64,000 bases of DNA from Halorientalis regularis (GTDB lineage: Archaea > Halobacteriota > Halobacteria > Halobacteriales > Haloarculaceae): positions 62,001 through 126,000 of the forward strand of contig NZ_JALJCL010000008.1 of the NCBI RefSeq assembly GCF_023698535.1, given 5' to 3'. Shown here piece after piece: positions 24,993 through 33,682 of the stretch. How positions within the stretch are numbered: the stretch's first letter is position 1; the number at the start of each line of letters is the position of its first letter. The notes under the pieces were generated by a model. The model searched no databases and was not told the DNA's origin. It saw only the letters and a program-made list of their open reading frames with translations. Position numbers and translations under genes: made by a program.

Positions 24993-25295
24993 ATGGGAGT
25001 CTGGTTGACGGCGGCGGGCGCTGCGACAGCGGTGAACGTCGTCCTGCTCGTGGCCTTGCTCGGCATCTGGGGCCGGAACTATCGGCAGTTCCGCTCGAAG
25101 CACGCACTGGCACTCTCGCTGTTCGCCGTCCTCCTGCTCGCTGAGAACGTCCTCGCGTTTTACTACTACGTCCTCGACCCGCAGGTCGCGACCCTGCTGA
25201 ACAGCGCCGCCCCCATCGCCGGCCGCGCGATGATGTTCGTCCAGGTCCTGGAACTCGGTGCCCTGCTCGTTCTCACCTGGTCGGCGTTCGACTGA
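24993..25295 (+). CDS. Three-TM small membrane protein
   Basis: 100 residues with TM helices at about 6-26, 38-60 and 73-97, separated by a basic loop (RNYRQFRSKH). No catalytic motif. Coupling with the winged-helix gene suggests a membrane sensor/regulator pair, which is inference. I do not recognise a named family. Confidence 0.75.
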   Translation: MGVWLTAAGAATAVNVVLLVALLGIWGRNYRQFRSKHALALSLFAVLLLAENVLAFYYYVLDPQVATLLNSAAPIAGRAMMFVQVLELGALLVLTWSAFD

Positions 25296-25409
25296 CTGTC
25301 CGTATCGGCCACCGTCGTCCGATTCCCGACGGTTTCTGCACGAAATTGGGTGAGAGTGCGGTCCGTTTCCGGCAAATCCACTTTTATGAGTCTCCGCTCT
25401 CCTCTGACG

Positions 25410-26216
25410 ATGGCAGACAGAACACGGCGACGCGTACTCGCAGCACTGGGTGGAACAGTCGCGGTCGGCCTGGCGGGGTGTAGCCAGGGTGGCGACTCCG
25501 GGGCGACGCCCACGGAGACTGACGCGATGACTGAAACCGAGACGACGGATGGGATGGACGACGAGATGACCGAGGGCGACACGGACGGTGAGATGGACGG
25601 TAACGCGCACGTCCGGGTGGCACACCTCTCGCCGGACGCGCCCAACGTCGACGTGTACGTGGACGGGTCGGCCGTCCTCGAAGACGTGGCGTTCACCGAC
25701 GTGAGCGGCTACCTCGAACTCGCGCCCGGGACCCACACCGTCGAGATCACCGCCGCGGGCGACATGAGCACGTCCGTCTTCGAGCAGGATCTCGAACTCG
25801 CCGCCGCCGACTACACCATCGCGGCGGCCGGCGAGTTGGCCGAGGACGGGAAAGCGTTCTCGCCGCTGGTCCTCGAAGACAACCGGGAGAGTCCCGGCGA
25901 GAACATGTCCCGGGTCCGGCTGGTCCACGCCGCCCCGGACGCGCCCGCGGTCGACGTGACGGTGAACGCGACCGGGGCCGCCATCTTCGACGACGTGGCC
26001 TACGGCGAGACCAGCTCGACGACCGTCGAAGCCAACGACTACACGATCCAGGTCCGGGCGGCAAACGAGAACAACGACGGCCAGATCGTGCTCGATCAGG
26101 ACATCTCGCTGAACGGCGGGACCGGCTACACCGTCTTCGCCGCCGGGTACCTGTCGCCCGACGACGAGCCGACCGACGAAGCCCTCCAGCTCGTCGTCGC
26201 ACAGGATACCCAGTAA
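25410..26216 (+). CDS. Lipoprotein with two DUF4397 domains
   Basis: 268 residues. The N-terminus has a Tat-type TRRRVLAALGG followed by lipobox VGLAGC, so it is probably exported folded and lipid-anchored. A Thr/Glu/Met/Asp-rich spacer leads to DUF4397 domain 1 (VRVAHLSPDAPNVDVYVDG, LAPGTHTVEI) and domain 2 (VRLVHAAPDAPAVDVTVNA). TTTTATG at 25382-25388 supports the start at 25410 over an in-frame ATG at 25386. It is a paralogue of the protein at 23820, but lipid-anchored. Confidence 0.9.
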   Translation: MADRTRRRVLAALGGTVAVGLAGCSQGGDSGATPTETDAMTETETTDGMDDEMTEGDTDGEMDGNAHVRVAHLSPDAPNVDVYVDGSAVLEDVAFTDVSGYLELAPGTHTVEITAAGDMSTSVFEQDLELAAADYTIAAAGELAEDGKAFSPLVLEDNRESPGENMSRVRLVHAAPDAPAVDVTVNATGAAIFDDVAYGETSSTTVEANDYTIQVRAANENNDGQIVLDQDISLNGGTGYTVFAAGYLSPDDEPTDEALQLVVAQDTQ

Positions 26217-26370
26217 CGCACTCAGGCTCTCACCCCGGTCCCCGCTGGCTTGCCCCCGGCGAACTCGTCGGTCGTACCGGACTGCGACGGTAAGCCGGAG
26301 TAAATCACCCGACTGCACCACGATAACGAGTCCCACACTGACCCCGCGGGACCCTCGAATTAGCGAAACA

Positions 26371-26377
26371 TTTATAT
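26371..26377 (+). promoter_or_regulatory. Strong TATA box upstream of TFB gene
   Basis: TTTATAT preceded by an A-rich BRE-like CGAAACA gives a predicted transcript start near 26400 and a leader of about 60 bases. A second weaker box, TTCTTATC at 26418-26425, would give a start near 26448. Confidence 0.55.
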
Positions 26378-26458
26378 GTTTTTCACACTTACTAACGGTT
26401 AGGAAGTCGCCGGTAATTTCTTATCGCTTTCGCCGCCGGCAACCCAAGATACACCCCC

Positions 26459-27439
26459 ATGAGCGACACCACAACCCGGACGATATCGAACGAACGTACA
26501 GAGCAGGAGATCGCGGAGGAGACGAGCGAGACGGAATCGGCCACGACCTGCCCGGAGTGTGGCGGGAACCTCGTGACCGACACGGAACACGGCGAGACGG
26601 TCTGTGGCGACTGTGGCCTGGTCGTCGAGGAAGACGAGATCGACCGCGGGCCGGAGTGGCGCGCGTTCGACGCCAGCGAGCGCGACGAGAAGTCCCGCGT
26701 CGGTGCCCCGACCACGAACATGATGCACGACAAGGGGCTCTCGACCAACATCGGCTGGCAGGACAAGGACGCCTACGGAAACTCCCTGTCCTCGAGCCAG
26801 CGGGAGAAGATGCAGCGGCTCCGCACTTGGAACGAACGGTTCCGCACCCGTGACTCCAAGGAGCGCAACCTCAAGCAGGCCCTCGGTGAGATCGACCGCA
26901 TGGCCTCCGCACTGGGCCTCCCGAAGAACGTCCGCGAAACGGCGTCGGTCATCTACCGCCGCGCGCTGGACGAGGACCTCCTGCCGGGCCGCTCCATCGA
27001 GGGCGTCGCGACGGCCTCGCTGTACGCCGCGGCCCGACAGGCGAACACGCCCCGGAGCATCGACGAGATGATCACGGTCTCCCGCGTCGGCGAGATGGAG
27101 ATGACCCGGACGTACCGCTACATCGTCCGCGAGTTGAACCTCGAAATCCAGCCCGCCGACCCCGAGAGCTACGTCCCCCGCTTCGCGTCGGACCTGGACC
27201 TCTCGGACGAGACCGAGCGCCGCGCCCGCGAACTGCTCGACAGCGCCCGCGAGACGGGCCTGCTCTCGGGCAAGTCCCCCGTCGGCCTCGCCGCGGCCGC
27301 CGTCTACGCCGCCTCGCTGCTCACCAACGAGAAGGTCACCCAGTCGGAAGTCTCGGAAGTCGCGAGCATCTCCGAGGTCACCATCCGCAACCGATACAAG
27401 GAACTCCTGGAAGCGGAACACGACCTGACGGCGGCCTGA
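26459..27439 (+). CDS. tfb: Transcription initiation factor IIB (TFB)
   Basis: 326 residues with an acidic N-terminal extension (1-28), a zinc ribbon (Cys31, Cys34, Cys49, Cys52), the B-reader/linker region (ERDEKSRVGAPTTNMMHDKG), and two cyclin repeats (about 125-220 and 222-320), each with the SIEGVATASLYAA or SPVGLAAAAVYAA signature helix. It bridges TBP-TATA and RNA polymerase at start sites. Haloarchaea carry several TFB paralogues, so this is one of a set. The gene has an unusual 242-base upstream gap with two possible promoters, suggesting regulated expression. Confidence 0.97.
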   Translation: MSDTTTRTISNERTEQEIAEETSETESATTCPECGGNLVTDTEHGETVCGDCGLVVEEDEIDRGPEWRAFDASERDEKSRVGAPTTNMMHDKGLSTNIGWQDKDAYGNSLSSSQREKMQRLRTWNERFRTRDSKERNLKQALGEIDRMASALGLPKNVRETASVIYRRALDEDLLPGRSIEGVATASLYAAARQANTPRSIDEMITVSRVGEMEMTRTYRYIVRELNLEIQPADPESYVPRFASDLDLSDETERRARELLDSARETGLLSGKSPVGLAAAAVYAASLLTNEKVTQSEVSEVASISEVTIRNRYKELLEAEHDLTAA

Positions 27440-27521
27440 AAGCCCGTCTCGCTCCTGGACCGTCACGGCAGGCGAGCCAGCGGCAACCTTTTTGACCCTG
27501 CCGCGTGTCAACAGGGCACAC

Positions 27522-27701
27522 ATGACCGAGACCTACGTCCGGTTGCTCTGTCCGGAGTGCAAGAAAGGGTGGGAGTCCTCGCCGAACGACCTCCCCTCGC
27601 ACAAACGGACCTTTCACTGCCCCAACTGTCACGCGAGCCGGCGGCTCGCGGAGTTCACTCGCACTGAACACGATCTGGAGACACTGAAGACGCTGAGTTA
27701 G
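27522..27701 (+). CDS. Small zinc-ribbon protein
   Basis: 59 residues with a classic ribbon: LLCPECKKGWESSPNDLPSH then FHCPNCHASRRLAEF (two CPxC knuckles 21 residues apart). The Met at 27522 is preferred to a GTG-type start ten codons upstream. It is conserved in style across haloarchaea with no assigned role. Its stop overlaps the convergent aIF2-beta stop by four bases (TTAG at 27698-27701). Confidence 0.85.
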   Translation: MTETYVRLLCPECKKGWESSPNDLPSHKRTFHCPNCHASRRLAEFTRTEHDLETLKTLS

Positions 27702-28102
27702 CCGCTCGTCGAGGAGATCGCACCGCACGCCTCACACCGCAGTACCAGCGCCCCGCGTTCGCGTTCGAGTTTCGTGTCGGGCAGTCCACACTCCGAACAG
27801 AGGACGAACTCGTCGACGTACTCGTCGAGTGCGTCCTGGATGCGACTCTGCCTAAACTCGCCCGTCAGGCGCGCGCGCCCGCTCTCGTCGATGTGCCCGC
27901 TCGTCCCGAGTTCGTTTTGCAGGAACTTCACGACGTGATCGTCCTCGCGTCCGAGCCGCGATGTTGTGTCCTGGAAGTTCTCGTAGACGGTCGTGTTCCC
28001 TTCCTGGCGGACCTCCGGCTCTGGCACGTCGAACCGGTCGCTGCTGCCCTCGATGTCGGGAGTCTGTTCCATCGCCCGGTCGAGTTGGTCCTCGTAGTCC
28101 AT
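27698..28102 (-). CDS. Translation initiation factor aIF2 subunit beta
   Basis: 134 residues. The N-terminal helix (MDYEDQLDRAMEQ) docks on aIF2-gamma; the central alpha-beta domain contains KFLQNELGTSGHIDESGRARLTG; the C-terminal zinc ribbon uses Cys102, Cys105, Cys123 and Cys126 (CSECGLPDT, CEACGA). With the alpha and gamma subunits it delivers initiator Met-tRNA to the ribosome. A GGTTTTTGG box at 28126-28133 lies 27 bases upstream, giving a leaderless mRNA. Confidence 0.95.
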   Translation of the reverse strand: MDYEDQLDRAMEQTPDIEGSSDRFDVPEPEVRQEGNTTVYENFQDTTSRLGREDDHVVKFLQNELGTSGHIDESGRARLTGEFRQSRIQDALDEYVDEFVLCSECGLPDTKLERERGALVLRCEACGAISSTSG

Positions 28103-28290
28103 ATCGGGTTATGCCGTGCGCGAGCCAAAAACCTTTCAACAGAGCGCGCGCCAGCCACCAACCCCGAAAATACACCGATTGTCGGGTAGTAAACAACTCG
28201 TCACCGGTTCCTGACCGATTGTGAATGACTTGAAAACCCATGTATGGACGGCGCTACGGCAGGGCCGTGTGTTAACGGGCCTCAGAGTAG

Positions 28291-28298
28291 TACTATAA
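28291..28298 (+). promoter_or_regulatory. TATA box for UPF0058 gene
   Basis: TACTATAA is centred about 31 bases upstream of the ATG at 28326, favouring that codon over the GTG at 28320. Confidence 0.5.
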
Positions 28299-28325
28299 CC
28301 CTTCAGTTGTAACGCATGGGTGACT

Positions 28326-28562
28326 ATGAAAAAGCAGGAGCTCATCCATCTTCACGGCCTGCTTGCACAGGTGCAGAACCACTACGAAGAGAAGACAGGT
28401 AACGAGGTCGAACACGACGAGTACGAGCGTGTCAACGTTCGACCGACCTCGATCCACATGTCCAAAGACGACCACAAAGACGCCGTCTTCGCGCTGGCCG
28501 GGGGCATCACCTCGGAGATGGGCGACGACAAGTCCGAACAGGTTCCAGCCGCTGCCGACTGA
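28326..28562 (+). CDS. UPF0058 family protein
   Basis: 78 residues starting MKKQELIHLHGLLAQVQNHYE, the invariant opening of archaeal UPF0058, followed by PTSIHMSKDDHKDAVFALAG. It is a small helical protein with conserved His residues. The family is near-universal in haloarchaea but has no assigned function. The 223-base gap upstream holds only its promoter. Confidence 0.9.
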   Translation: MKKQELIHLHGLLAQVQNHYEEKTGNEVEHDEYERVNVRPTSIHMSKDDHKDAVFALAGGITSEMGDDKSEQVPAAAD

Positions 28563-28672
28563 GCCGTCTCTCTCCGTTCTCGCGATATCCACGACTCCGG
28601 AGCGGCGGCCCCGTCCCGACAGTCGTGGCTACGGATGTGGCTCCGATGTCGTACTCTCCGGCGAAAACGGCG

Positions 28673-29167
28673 CTATTCGTCGATGAGCTCCTCGAACTCC
28701 GGCAACACTTCGCTGTCTTCCCCCTCGCGCTCGCCGATGTCCGTGTCCGACGTGATCTCGTCCACCGTGGTTTCGGTCTCGGTCTCCGTCTCTGCCTCGG
28801 TCTCCTCGGTTTCGTCCTCGTCGGCCTCCTCGTCGATCGGTTCGATCTCGAGAACGTCCAGCGGAATGTTCTCCAGGCGCTGTCCGATCTCCTTGCGAGC
28901 GATCCGGGCGGCGTGTTCCTCGCGCTCGACATTGAAAACTGTCATCTCCAGTTCGAGTGCGACCAGACTCTCGTCGGCGGCGATGAAGGCGGGCTCTTGC
29001 TCCTCGCCGCAGTGGGGACACGACCGCTGTCCCATGTTGATCTCGACGTAATTGAGATCGGGGTTGAGCATCTCACCGGTTTTCGAGATGGCGATCCGGA
29101 CCGCCTCGTCCGGTGTTTCGACGTCGTAGACCGGAACTGCGGCCTCTACGACAACTCTGCAGTTCAT
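28673..29167 (-). CDS. UPF0212 (DUF555) family protein
   Basis: 164 residues. The family core (1-115) begins MNCRVVVEAAVPVYDVETPD, followed by KTGEMLNPDLNYVEIN, and has a CPHC zinc knuckle plus a second alpha-beta repeat. The C-terminal about 50 residues are a low-complexity Glu/Thr/Asp tail, longer than the family needs and typical of halophilic disorder. Function unknown. CTTCTTAC at 29191-29198 is the promoter box. Confidence 0.9.
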   Translation of the reverse strand: MNCRVVVEAAVPVYDVETPDEAVRIAISKTGEMLNPDLNYVEINMGQRSCPHCGEEQEPAFIAADESLVALELEMTVFNVEREEHAARIARKEIGQRLENIPLDVLEIEPIDEEADEDETEETEAETETETETTVDEITSDTDIGEREGEDSEVLPEFEELIDE

Positions 29168-29309
29168 AGTTTGCTGTTAGCTGTCCAACCGTAAGAAGAT
29201 TGGTGTCCGTTCACGCGGTATTCAGTCTCTTCTCACGCTTGCCACCGCCGCCCTGTCGGTAGGTTCGATCTCGAAACCCCCAAGCCGCTCCGATCCGTTT
29301 CGACCGACG

Positions 29310-30218
29310 ATGCAACGGGGCCGAATCGACGCGACGACCCTCGCCGGTGGCGTCGATCTCCAGTCGACTGTCGAGAGCGGCCAGTCGTACCTGTGGGGCC
29401 GCGAGGACGGCACCACCTACGAGGACGACCGGGCACACGGCGGCGACGCCTGGTACTGGACGACGGTCCGCCCCGAGGGCCGGAGCGATCCCGCCGTCGT
29501 GCGCGTCCGACAGGTCGACGGCGGGCTGGAGTGGGAATCACACGTCGACGCCGAGCCCCACCTCCGACACCTGCTCCGACTCGACGACGACCTCGACGCC
29601 ATCCGCACCGCCACACCGGACGATCGACTGCTCCGCGAAGCCTTCGAGACCTACCGCGGAATGCGACTGGTCCGGGACCCACCCTTCGGCGCGCTGATCT
29701 CGTTCATCTGTTCGGCCCAGATGCGAGTGCGCCGCATCCACGACATGCAGATGTCGCTCCGGCGAGAGTTCGGCGATCCCGTCGTGTTCGACGGTGAGAC
29801 GTACCACGCCTATCCCACGCCCGAAGCCCTGGCCGACGCGACGGAGGGTCAGCTCCGCGAAGTAGGCCTGGGTTACCGCGCGCCCTACGTTCAGCGCAGT
29901 GCGGAGATGGTCGCCGACGGGGTGGCCCACCCCGACGAGGCGGGGGACCTCCCTTACGAGGCGGCCCGCGAGTACCTCACACAGTTCGTCGGCGTCGGCG
30001 AGAAAGTCGCCGACTGCGTCCTGCTGTTCTCTCTCGACTTTCTGGAGGCAGTCCCGCTGGACACGTGGATCAGGACGACCATCGAGGACTACTACCCCGA
30101 CTGCGACCGTGGGTCCTACGCCGAAACCTCGCGGGCGATCCGCGAAGCGTTCGGTGACGAGTACGCCGGCTACGCCCAGACGTACGTGTTCCACTACCTC
30201 CGGAACGGCGGCGAGTGA
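29310..30218 (+). CDS. ogg: OGG1-like 8-oxoguanine/AP DNA glycosylase-lyase
   Basis: 302 residues in the OGG1 layout: an N-terminal TBP-like domain (LQSTVESGQSYLWG, matching the substrate-pocket region), an HhH-GPD domain with FVGVGEKVADCVLLF, catalytic Lys232, and Asp251 in VPLDTWI. In human OGG1 the same lysine forms the Schiff base and the Asp assists. The OGG1 NNN motif (SSNNNIARI) is replaced here by CSAQMRVRRI, so opposite-base contacts may differ. It should remove oxidised purines. The short acylphosphatase gene follows on the same strand. Confidence 0.9.
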   Translation: MQRGRIDATTLAGGVDLQSTVESGQSYLWGREDGTTYEDDRAHGGDAWYWTTVRPEGRSDPAVVRVRQVDGGLEWESHVDAEPHLRHLLRLDDDLDAIRTATPDDRLLREAFETYRGMRLVRDPPFGALISFICSAQMRVRRIHDMQMSLRREFGDPVVFDGETYHAYPTPEALADATEGQLREVGLGYRAPYVQRSAEMVADGVAHPDEAGDLPYEAAREYLTQFVGVGEKVADCVLLFSLDFLEAVPLDTWIRTTIEDYYPDCDRGSYAETSRAIREAFGDEYAGYAQTYVFHYLRNGGE

Positions 30219-30254
30219 CCAAGGTTTTCCTCGGCGGCGAGAGAAGGGTGGGCT

Positions 30255-30533
30255 ATGAGCGAACGCGTCCGCGCACACGTCCACGTCACCGGGAAAGTGC
30301 AGGGGGTCTACTACCGCGCGAACACGCGGGACACCGCCCGCGAGCAGGGCCTCGACGGCTGGGTCCGCAACCTGGACGACGGCCGCGTCGAAGCCGTCTT
30401 CGAGGGCCCCGAAGAGGACGTAGAGACGCTGGTCGAGTGGTGTCACGACGGGAGTCCCCGGGCACGGGTCGACAGCGTGGAAGTCGAGTACGAAGAACCC
30501 GAAGGGCTGGGCGGGTTCGAGGTGAAGTGGTGA
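30255..30533 (+). CDS. acyP: Acylphosphatase
   Basis: 92 residues of the acylphosphatase ferredoxin-like fold. The catalytic pair is Arg21 in GKVQGVYYRANTRDTA and Asn39 in GWVRNLDDG. It hydrolyses acyl phosphates such as acetyl or carbamoyl phosphate. A GTTTTCC box lies about 27 bases upstream. The stop overlaps the next gene (TGATG), so it is co-translated with the NAD(P)HX repair enzyme. Confidence 0.95.
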   Translation: MSERVRAHVHVTGKVQGVYYRANTRDTAREQGLDGWVRNLDDGRVEAVFEGPEEDVETLVEWCHDGSPRARVDSVEVEYEEPEGLGGFEVKW

Positions 30534-31972
30534 TGATGGGCGTCCAGGACCAGGCCGTCCTCGACGAGAACGCCGAAGCGTTGGGCGTGCCCCGAAAACA
30601 GCTGATGGAGTCCAGCGGCAACGCGGTCGCGCGGGTCGTCCGCGACGTGGCCGAGTCCGGGAGCGCGGTCGCAATCGTCGCCGGCCGCGGGAACAACGGC
30701 GGCGACGCGTTCGTCACCGCGCGCTTCCTGAACGCCTACGACGTGACCGTCAACCTGCTGGGTCGCGCCGAGACCATCACGACCGACATCGCCCGAGAGA
30801 ACTGGGACGCACTCCAGCGGGCCGAAGTCGACGCCCGCGAGGTCCGTGACTCGACCGGCCTCGACCTGGGCGACCCGGACGTAGTGATCGACGCGATGCT
30901 CGGCACCGGCGTCACGGGCGCGCTCCGCGAACCCGAGGCGACCGCGGCCGAGCGCATCGCCGAGACCGACGCCACCGTCGTCGCCGTCGACGTGCCCTCG
31001 GGCATCGACGCCGACACCGGCGAGGTCGCTGGCGCGGCCGTCGACGCCGACCACGTCGTCACGTTCCACGACCAGAAGCCCGGGCTCGTCGAGCTGGACG
31101 CCGACGTGACCGTGGCGGACATCGGCATCCCCGACGCGGCCGAACGGTTCGTCGAACGCGGCGACCTGCTTCGCCTCTCCCGGGACCCACAGAGCCACAA
31201 GGGTGACCACGGCGAAGTGCTGGTGATCGGCGGCGGCCCATACACCGGCGCGCCGGCCCTCACCGCACAGGCCGCGTTCCGGGCCGGAGCCGACCTGGTT
31301 CGGGTGGCCTGTCCCTCCTCGGTCGCCCGCGAGGTCCAGAGTTTCTCCGAGGGCATCATCGTCCGGCCGTTCACCGGCGACCTGCTCGAACCGGGCCACG
31401 TCGACCAGTTGCTGGACCGGGCCGTCGAAAACGACGTGGTGGTGATCGGCCCCGGACTCGGCAACGCGACAGGCACACTGGAAGCGGTGCGGGAGTTCCT
31501 CGCCGAGTTCGACGGCCGGGCCGTGATCGACGCCGACGCCCTGCAGGTCGTCCCCGACGCCGACACCGACGCCACCCTGCTCTGTACGCCCCACCAGGGT
31601 GAACTCCGGACGATGGGCGGCGAGACGGACGACGACTGGGAGACGCGCGCGGAACTGGTCGCTGACTTCGCCGCCGACCTCGACCAGACACTCCTCGTCA
31701 AGGGTGCCTACGACGTGATCAGCGACGGCGGGCGGACCCGCGTCAACCGGACGGGCAATCCGGGGATGACTGTCGGCGGGACGGGCGACGTGCTGGCAGG
31801 CGCATCGGGCGCGCTGTTGGCCACCCAGAAGCCGATCCACGCCGGTGCCATCGCCGCCTACGCCAACGGACGTGCGGGCGACCTCGCTGTCGAGGAGTTC
31901 GGCCACGGCCTCGTCGCTCCCGACCTCGTGGACGCACTTCCGACGGCGCTGTGGGGTGAGACCGATGAGTGA
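30533..31972 (+). CDS. nnr: Bifunctional NAD(P)H-hydrate epimerase/ADP-dependent dehydratase
   Basis: 479 residues. The N-terminal half (to about 210) is the YjeF_N epimerase (AGRGNNGGDAFVTARFL, DVPSGIDADTG). The C-terminal half (about 215-479) is the YjeF_C/ribokinase-like dehydratase with SHKGDHGEVLVIGG, GPGLGNATG and the phosphate-binding GGTGDVLAG. Together they repair hydrated NADH and NADPH. The start overlaps the acylphosphatase stop; a second Met three bases later is equally possible. It overlaps moaC by eight bases. Confidence 0.95.
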   Translation: MMGVQDQAVLDENAEALGVPRKQLMESSGNAVARVVRDVAESGSAVAIVAGRGNNGGDAFVTARFLNAYDVTVNLLGRAETITTDIARENWDALQRAEVDAREVRDSTGLDLGDPDVVIDAMLGTGVTGALREPEATAAERIAETDATVVAVDVPSGIDADTGEVAGAAVDADHVVTFHDQKPGLVELDADVTVADIGIPDAAERFVERGDLLRLSRDPQSHKGDHGEVLVIGGGPYTGAPALTAQAAFRAGADLVRVACPSSVAREVQSFSEGIIVRPFTGDLLEPGHVDQLLDRAVENDVVVIGPGLGNATGTLEAVREFLAEFDGRAVIDADALQVVPDADTDATLLCTPHQGELRTMGGETDDDWETRAELVADFAADLDQTLLVKGAYDVISDGGRTRVNRTGNPGMTVGGTGDVLAGASGALLATQKPIHAGAIAAYANGRAGDLAVEEFGHGLVAPDLVDALPTALWGETDE

Positions 31973-32525
31973 CGGCCCCGAAGACGGCGCGGACACCGAC
32001 GGGAGCCCCGAAGACCCACTCGACGAGGTCGGCGCGACCGCCGTCGAGGGCAGCGAGGAGCTGACCCACACCGACGACGAGGGCGACGTGCAGATGGTCG
32101 ACGTGGGCGGCAAGCCAGACACGGCGCGTCGGGCGGTCGCTCGCGGGGAGATCGGACTCCAGCCCTCGACCATCGAGGCGATCAGGAACGATCAGGTCGA
32201 GAAAGGCGACGTACTGGCGACGGCCCGGATCGGCGCGATCCAGGCGGTCAAGCACACCTGGGAGACGATCCCGATGTGTCACCAGATCCCGATCACGAAC
32301 GTCGACTGCGAGTTCGACGTGCGCGAGGACCGGGTGGTCGCGACCGTCGCTGTCGAGACCACGGGGAAGACGGGCTGTGAGATGGAGGCCTTAGAGGGCG
32401 TGACGACGGGCCTGAACGTCGTCTGGGACATGGTGAAGGCCGCCGAGAAGGACGCAGATGGACAGTATCCCGACACGGCGATCAGGGACGTGCGAGTGGT
32501 AGAGAAGCGAAAGCGCGAGCTATAG
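31965..32525 (+). CDS. moaC: Cyclic pyranopterin monophosphate synthase
   Basis: 186 residues. After a 38-residue acidic N-terminal extension, the MoaC core shows VQMVDVGGKPDTARRAVARG, GAIQAVKHTWETIPMCHQIP and the C-terminal TGKTGCEMEALEGVTTGL. It makes the pterin ring of molybdopterin together with MoaA. The Met at 31965 sits inside the end of the upstream gene, implying coupled translation. The acidic extension is longer than in non-halophilic homologues. Confidence 0.95.
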   Translation: MSDGPEDGADTDGSPEDPLDEVGATAVEGSEELTHTDDEGDVQMVDVGGKPDTARRAVARGEIGLQPSTIEAIRNDQVEKGDVLATARIGAIQAVKHTWETIPMCHQIPITNVDCEFDVREDRVVATVAVETTGKTGCEMEALEGVTTGLNVVWDMVKAAEKDADGQYPDTAIRDVRVVEKRKREL

Positions 32526-32639
32526 CGTCGACCGGCCAGTGATCCGACCGCTCGACCCAGTTACCGACCTTCGAGTACTTTTTGGTTGTGTGCCGACCAC
32601 GAAACATAAGTTCGCGAACGACCAACAATCAGCATAGCA

Positions 32640-33458
32640 ATGCGCAACCTCGGACTCAAAGTGCGAATGGCGATCGTCGGCTCGATCCTGTTCGCCTTCT
32701 ACACCATCGCGATATCGTTCTTCTACCTGATGTTTCAGGTACCGATCCCGTTACTGATCGGGCTGAGCGTCCTGTTCGTGGCCGCTCAGTACAAGATTAG
32801 CAAGTGGTTCACGCTCCGGTCGCTCAAGGGACAGGAACTCCCGGAAGACCAGTACCGGGACCTCCACCGGTTCGTCGAACGCACCAGCGATCACATGGGC
32901 ATCGAAAAGCCGGAACTCTACCTGGTCGAGATGGGCGTCCCCAACGCCTTCGCGCTGGGTCGGCGCGGAAACGGGACCGTCGCGGTCTCGCGTGAGCTCC
33001 TCCAGTTGCTCGAACAAGACGAGGTGGAAGGGGTCGTCGCCCACGAACTGGCCCACCTCAAGAACCGCGACTCGATCATCATGCAACTCGGACAGGGGGT
33101 CGCCTCGATCATCGGCTTCGCCGCCTACTTCGCGGTGATCCTGACCGGCGACAACGAACTCGTCGACATCTTCCTTGGCATCATCGTGAGCAACATCGCC
33201 CAGTTGCTCGTCATGGTGTTCGTGTTCGCCATCTCCCGGCACCGCGAGTACGTCGCCGACCGCACCGCCGCCGAGACGCTGGGTCGTGGCGACCCCCTCG
33301 CGCGGGCCCTCGAGAAAATCTCCGCGGGCGCACAGCGCAGTGAACCGACCGCCGAGGCCAAGGAGGTCAGCGCGCTCTGTATCTTCGGCGGTGGGATGAG
33401 CCTGCTCTCGACCCACCCCGACACCGAGAAACGCATCGAACGCCTCCGCAGTTACTGA
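32640..33458 (+). CDS. htpX: HtpX-type M48 membrane zinc metalloprotease
   Basis: 272 residues. Two N-terminal TM helices (about 10-31 and 36-52), the zinc-binding HELAH (135-139) with the third ligand expected in HREYVADRTAAE, and two more TM segments (about 150-200). HtpX degrades misfolded membrane proteins with its active site facing the cytosol. ACATAAG near 32604-32610 is the likely promoter box. It overlaps the next small membrane gene by one base. Confidence 0.95.
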   Translation: MRNLGLKVRMAIVGSILFAFYTIAISFFYLMFQVPIPLLIGLSVLFVAAQYKISKWFTLRSLKGQELPEDQYRDLHRFVERTSDHMGIEKPELYLVEMGVPNAFALGRRGNGTVAVSRELLQLLEQDEVEGVVAHELAHLKNRDSIIMQLGQGVASIIGFAAYFAVILTGDNELVDIFLGIIVSNIAQLLVMVFVFAISRHREYVADRTAAETLGRGDPLARALEKISAGAQRSEPTAEAKEVSALCIFGGGMSLLSTHPDTEKRIERLRSY

Positions 33459-33682
33459 TGGCCACACGCGAGTTGCTCGCGGCAGTGCTCGGCGTCGCCC
33501 TCGGACTCGGCTTCCTGGCCTTTCCCCAGGCCGTCGTCCGGATGTACACCGCCGGCTGGACGGGCGACCGACACGGGAAGTACGGCGAGACCGGCGCGCC
33601 CGAGACCTGGCAGTGGGTCGTCCGCGGCGTGGGCGTCCTGCTGCTGGTGGGCGGCGGCTACTTCGCCTACACACTGGTCTAG
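33458..33682 (+). CDS. Small two-TM membrane protein downstream of htpX
   Basis: 74 residues with TM helices at about 5-24 and 52-73 and a polar middle (YTAGWTGDRHGKYGETGAP). The start overlaps the htpX stop (TGATG), so it is co-translated and could be an HtpX partner or substrate adaptor, which is inference. Its TAG stop overlaps the convergent hflX stop within CTAG at 33679-33682. Confidence 0.8.
   Translation: MATRELLAAVLGVALGLGFLAFPQAVVRMYTAGWTGDRHGKYGETGAPETWQWVVRGVGVLLLVGGGYFAYTLV

Noticed and set aside
24941-25009. 22-codon frame starting ATGGCCGAATTTGGG
   Set aside because: It spans the TATA box of the 3-TM gene and has no independent promoter or conservation evidence; probably chance.
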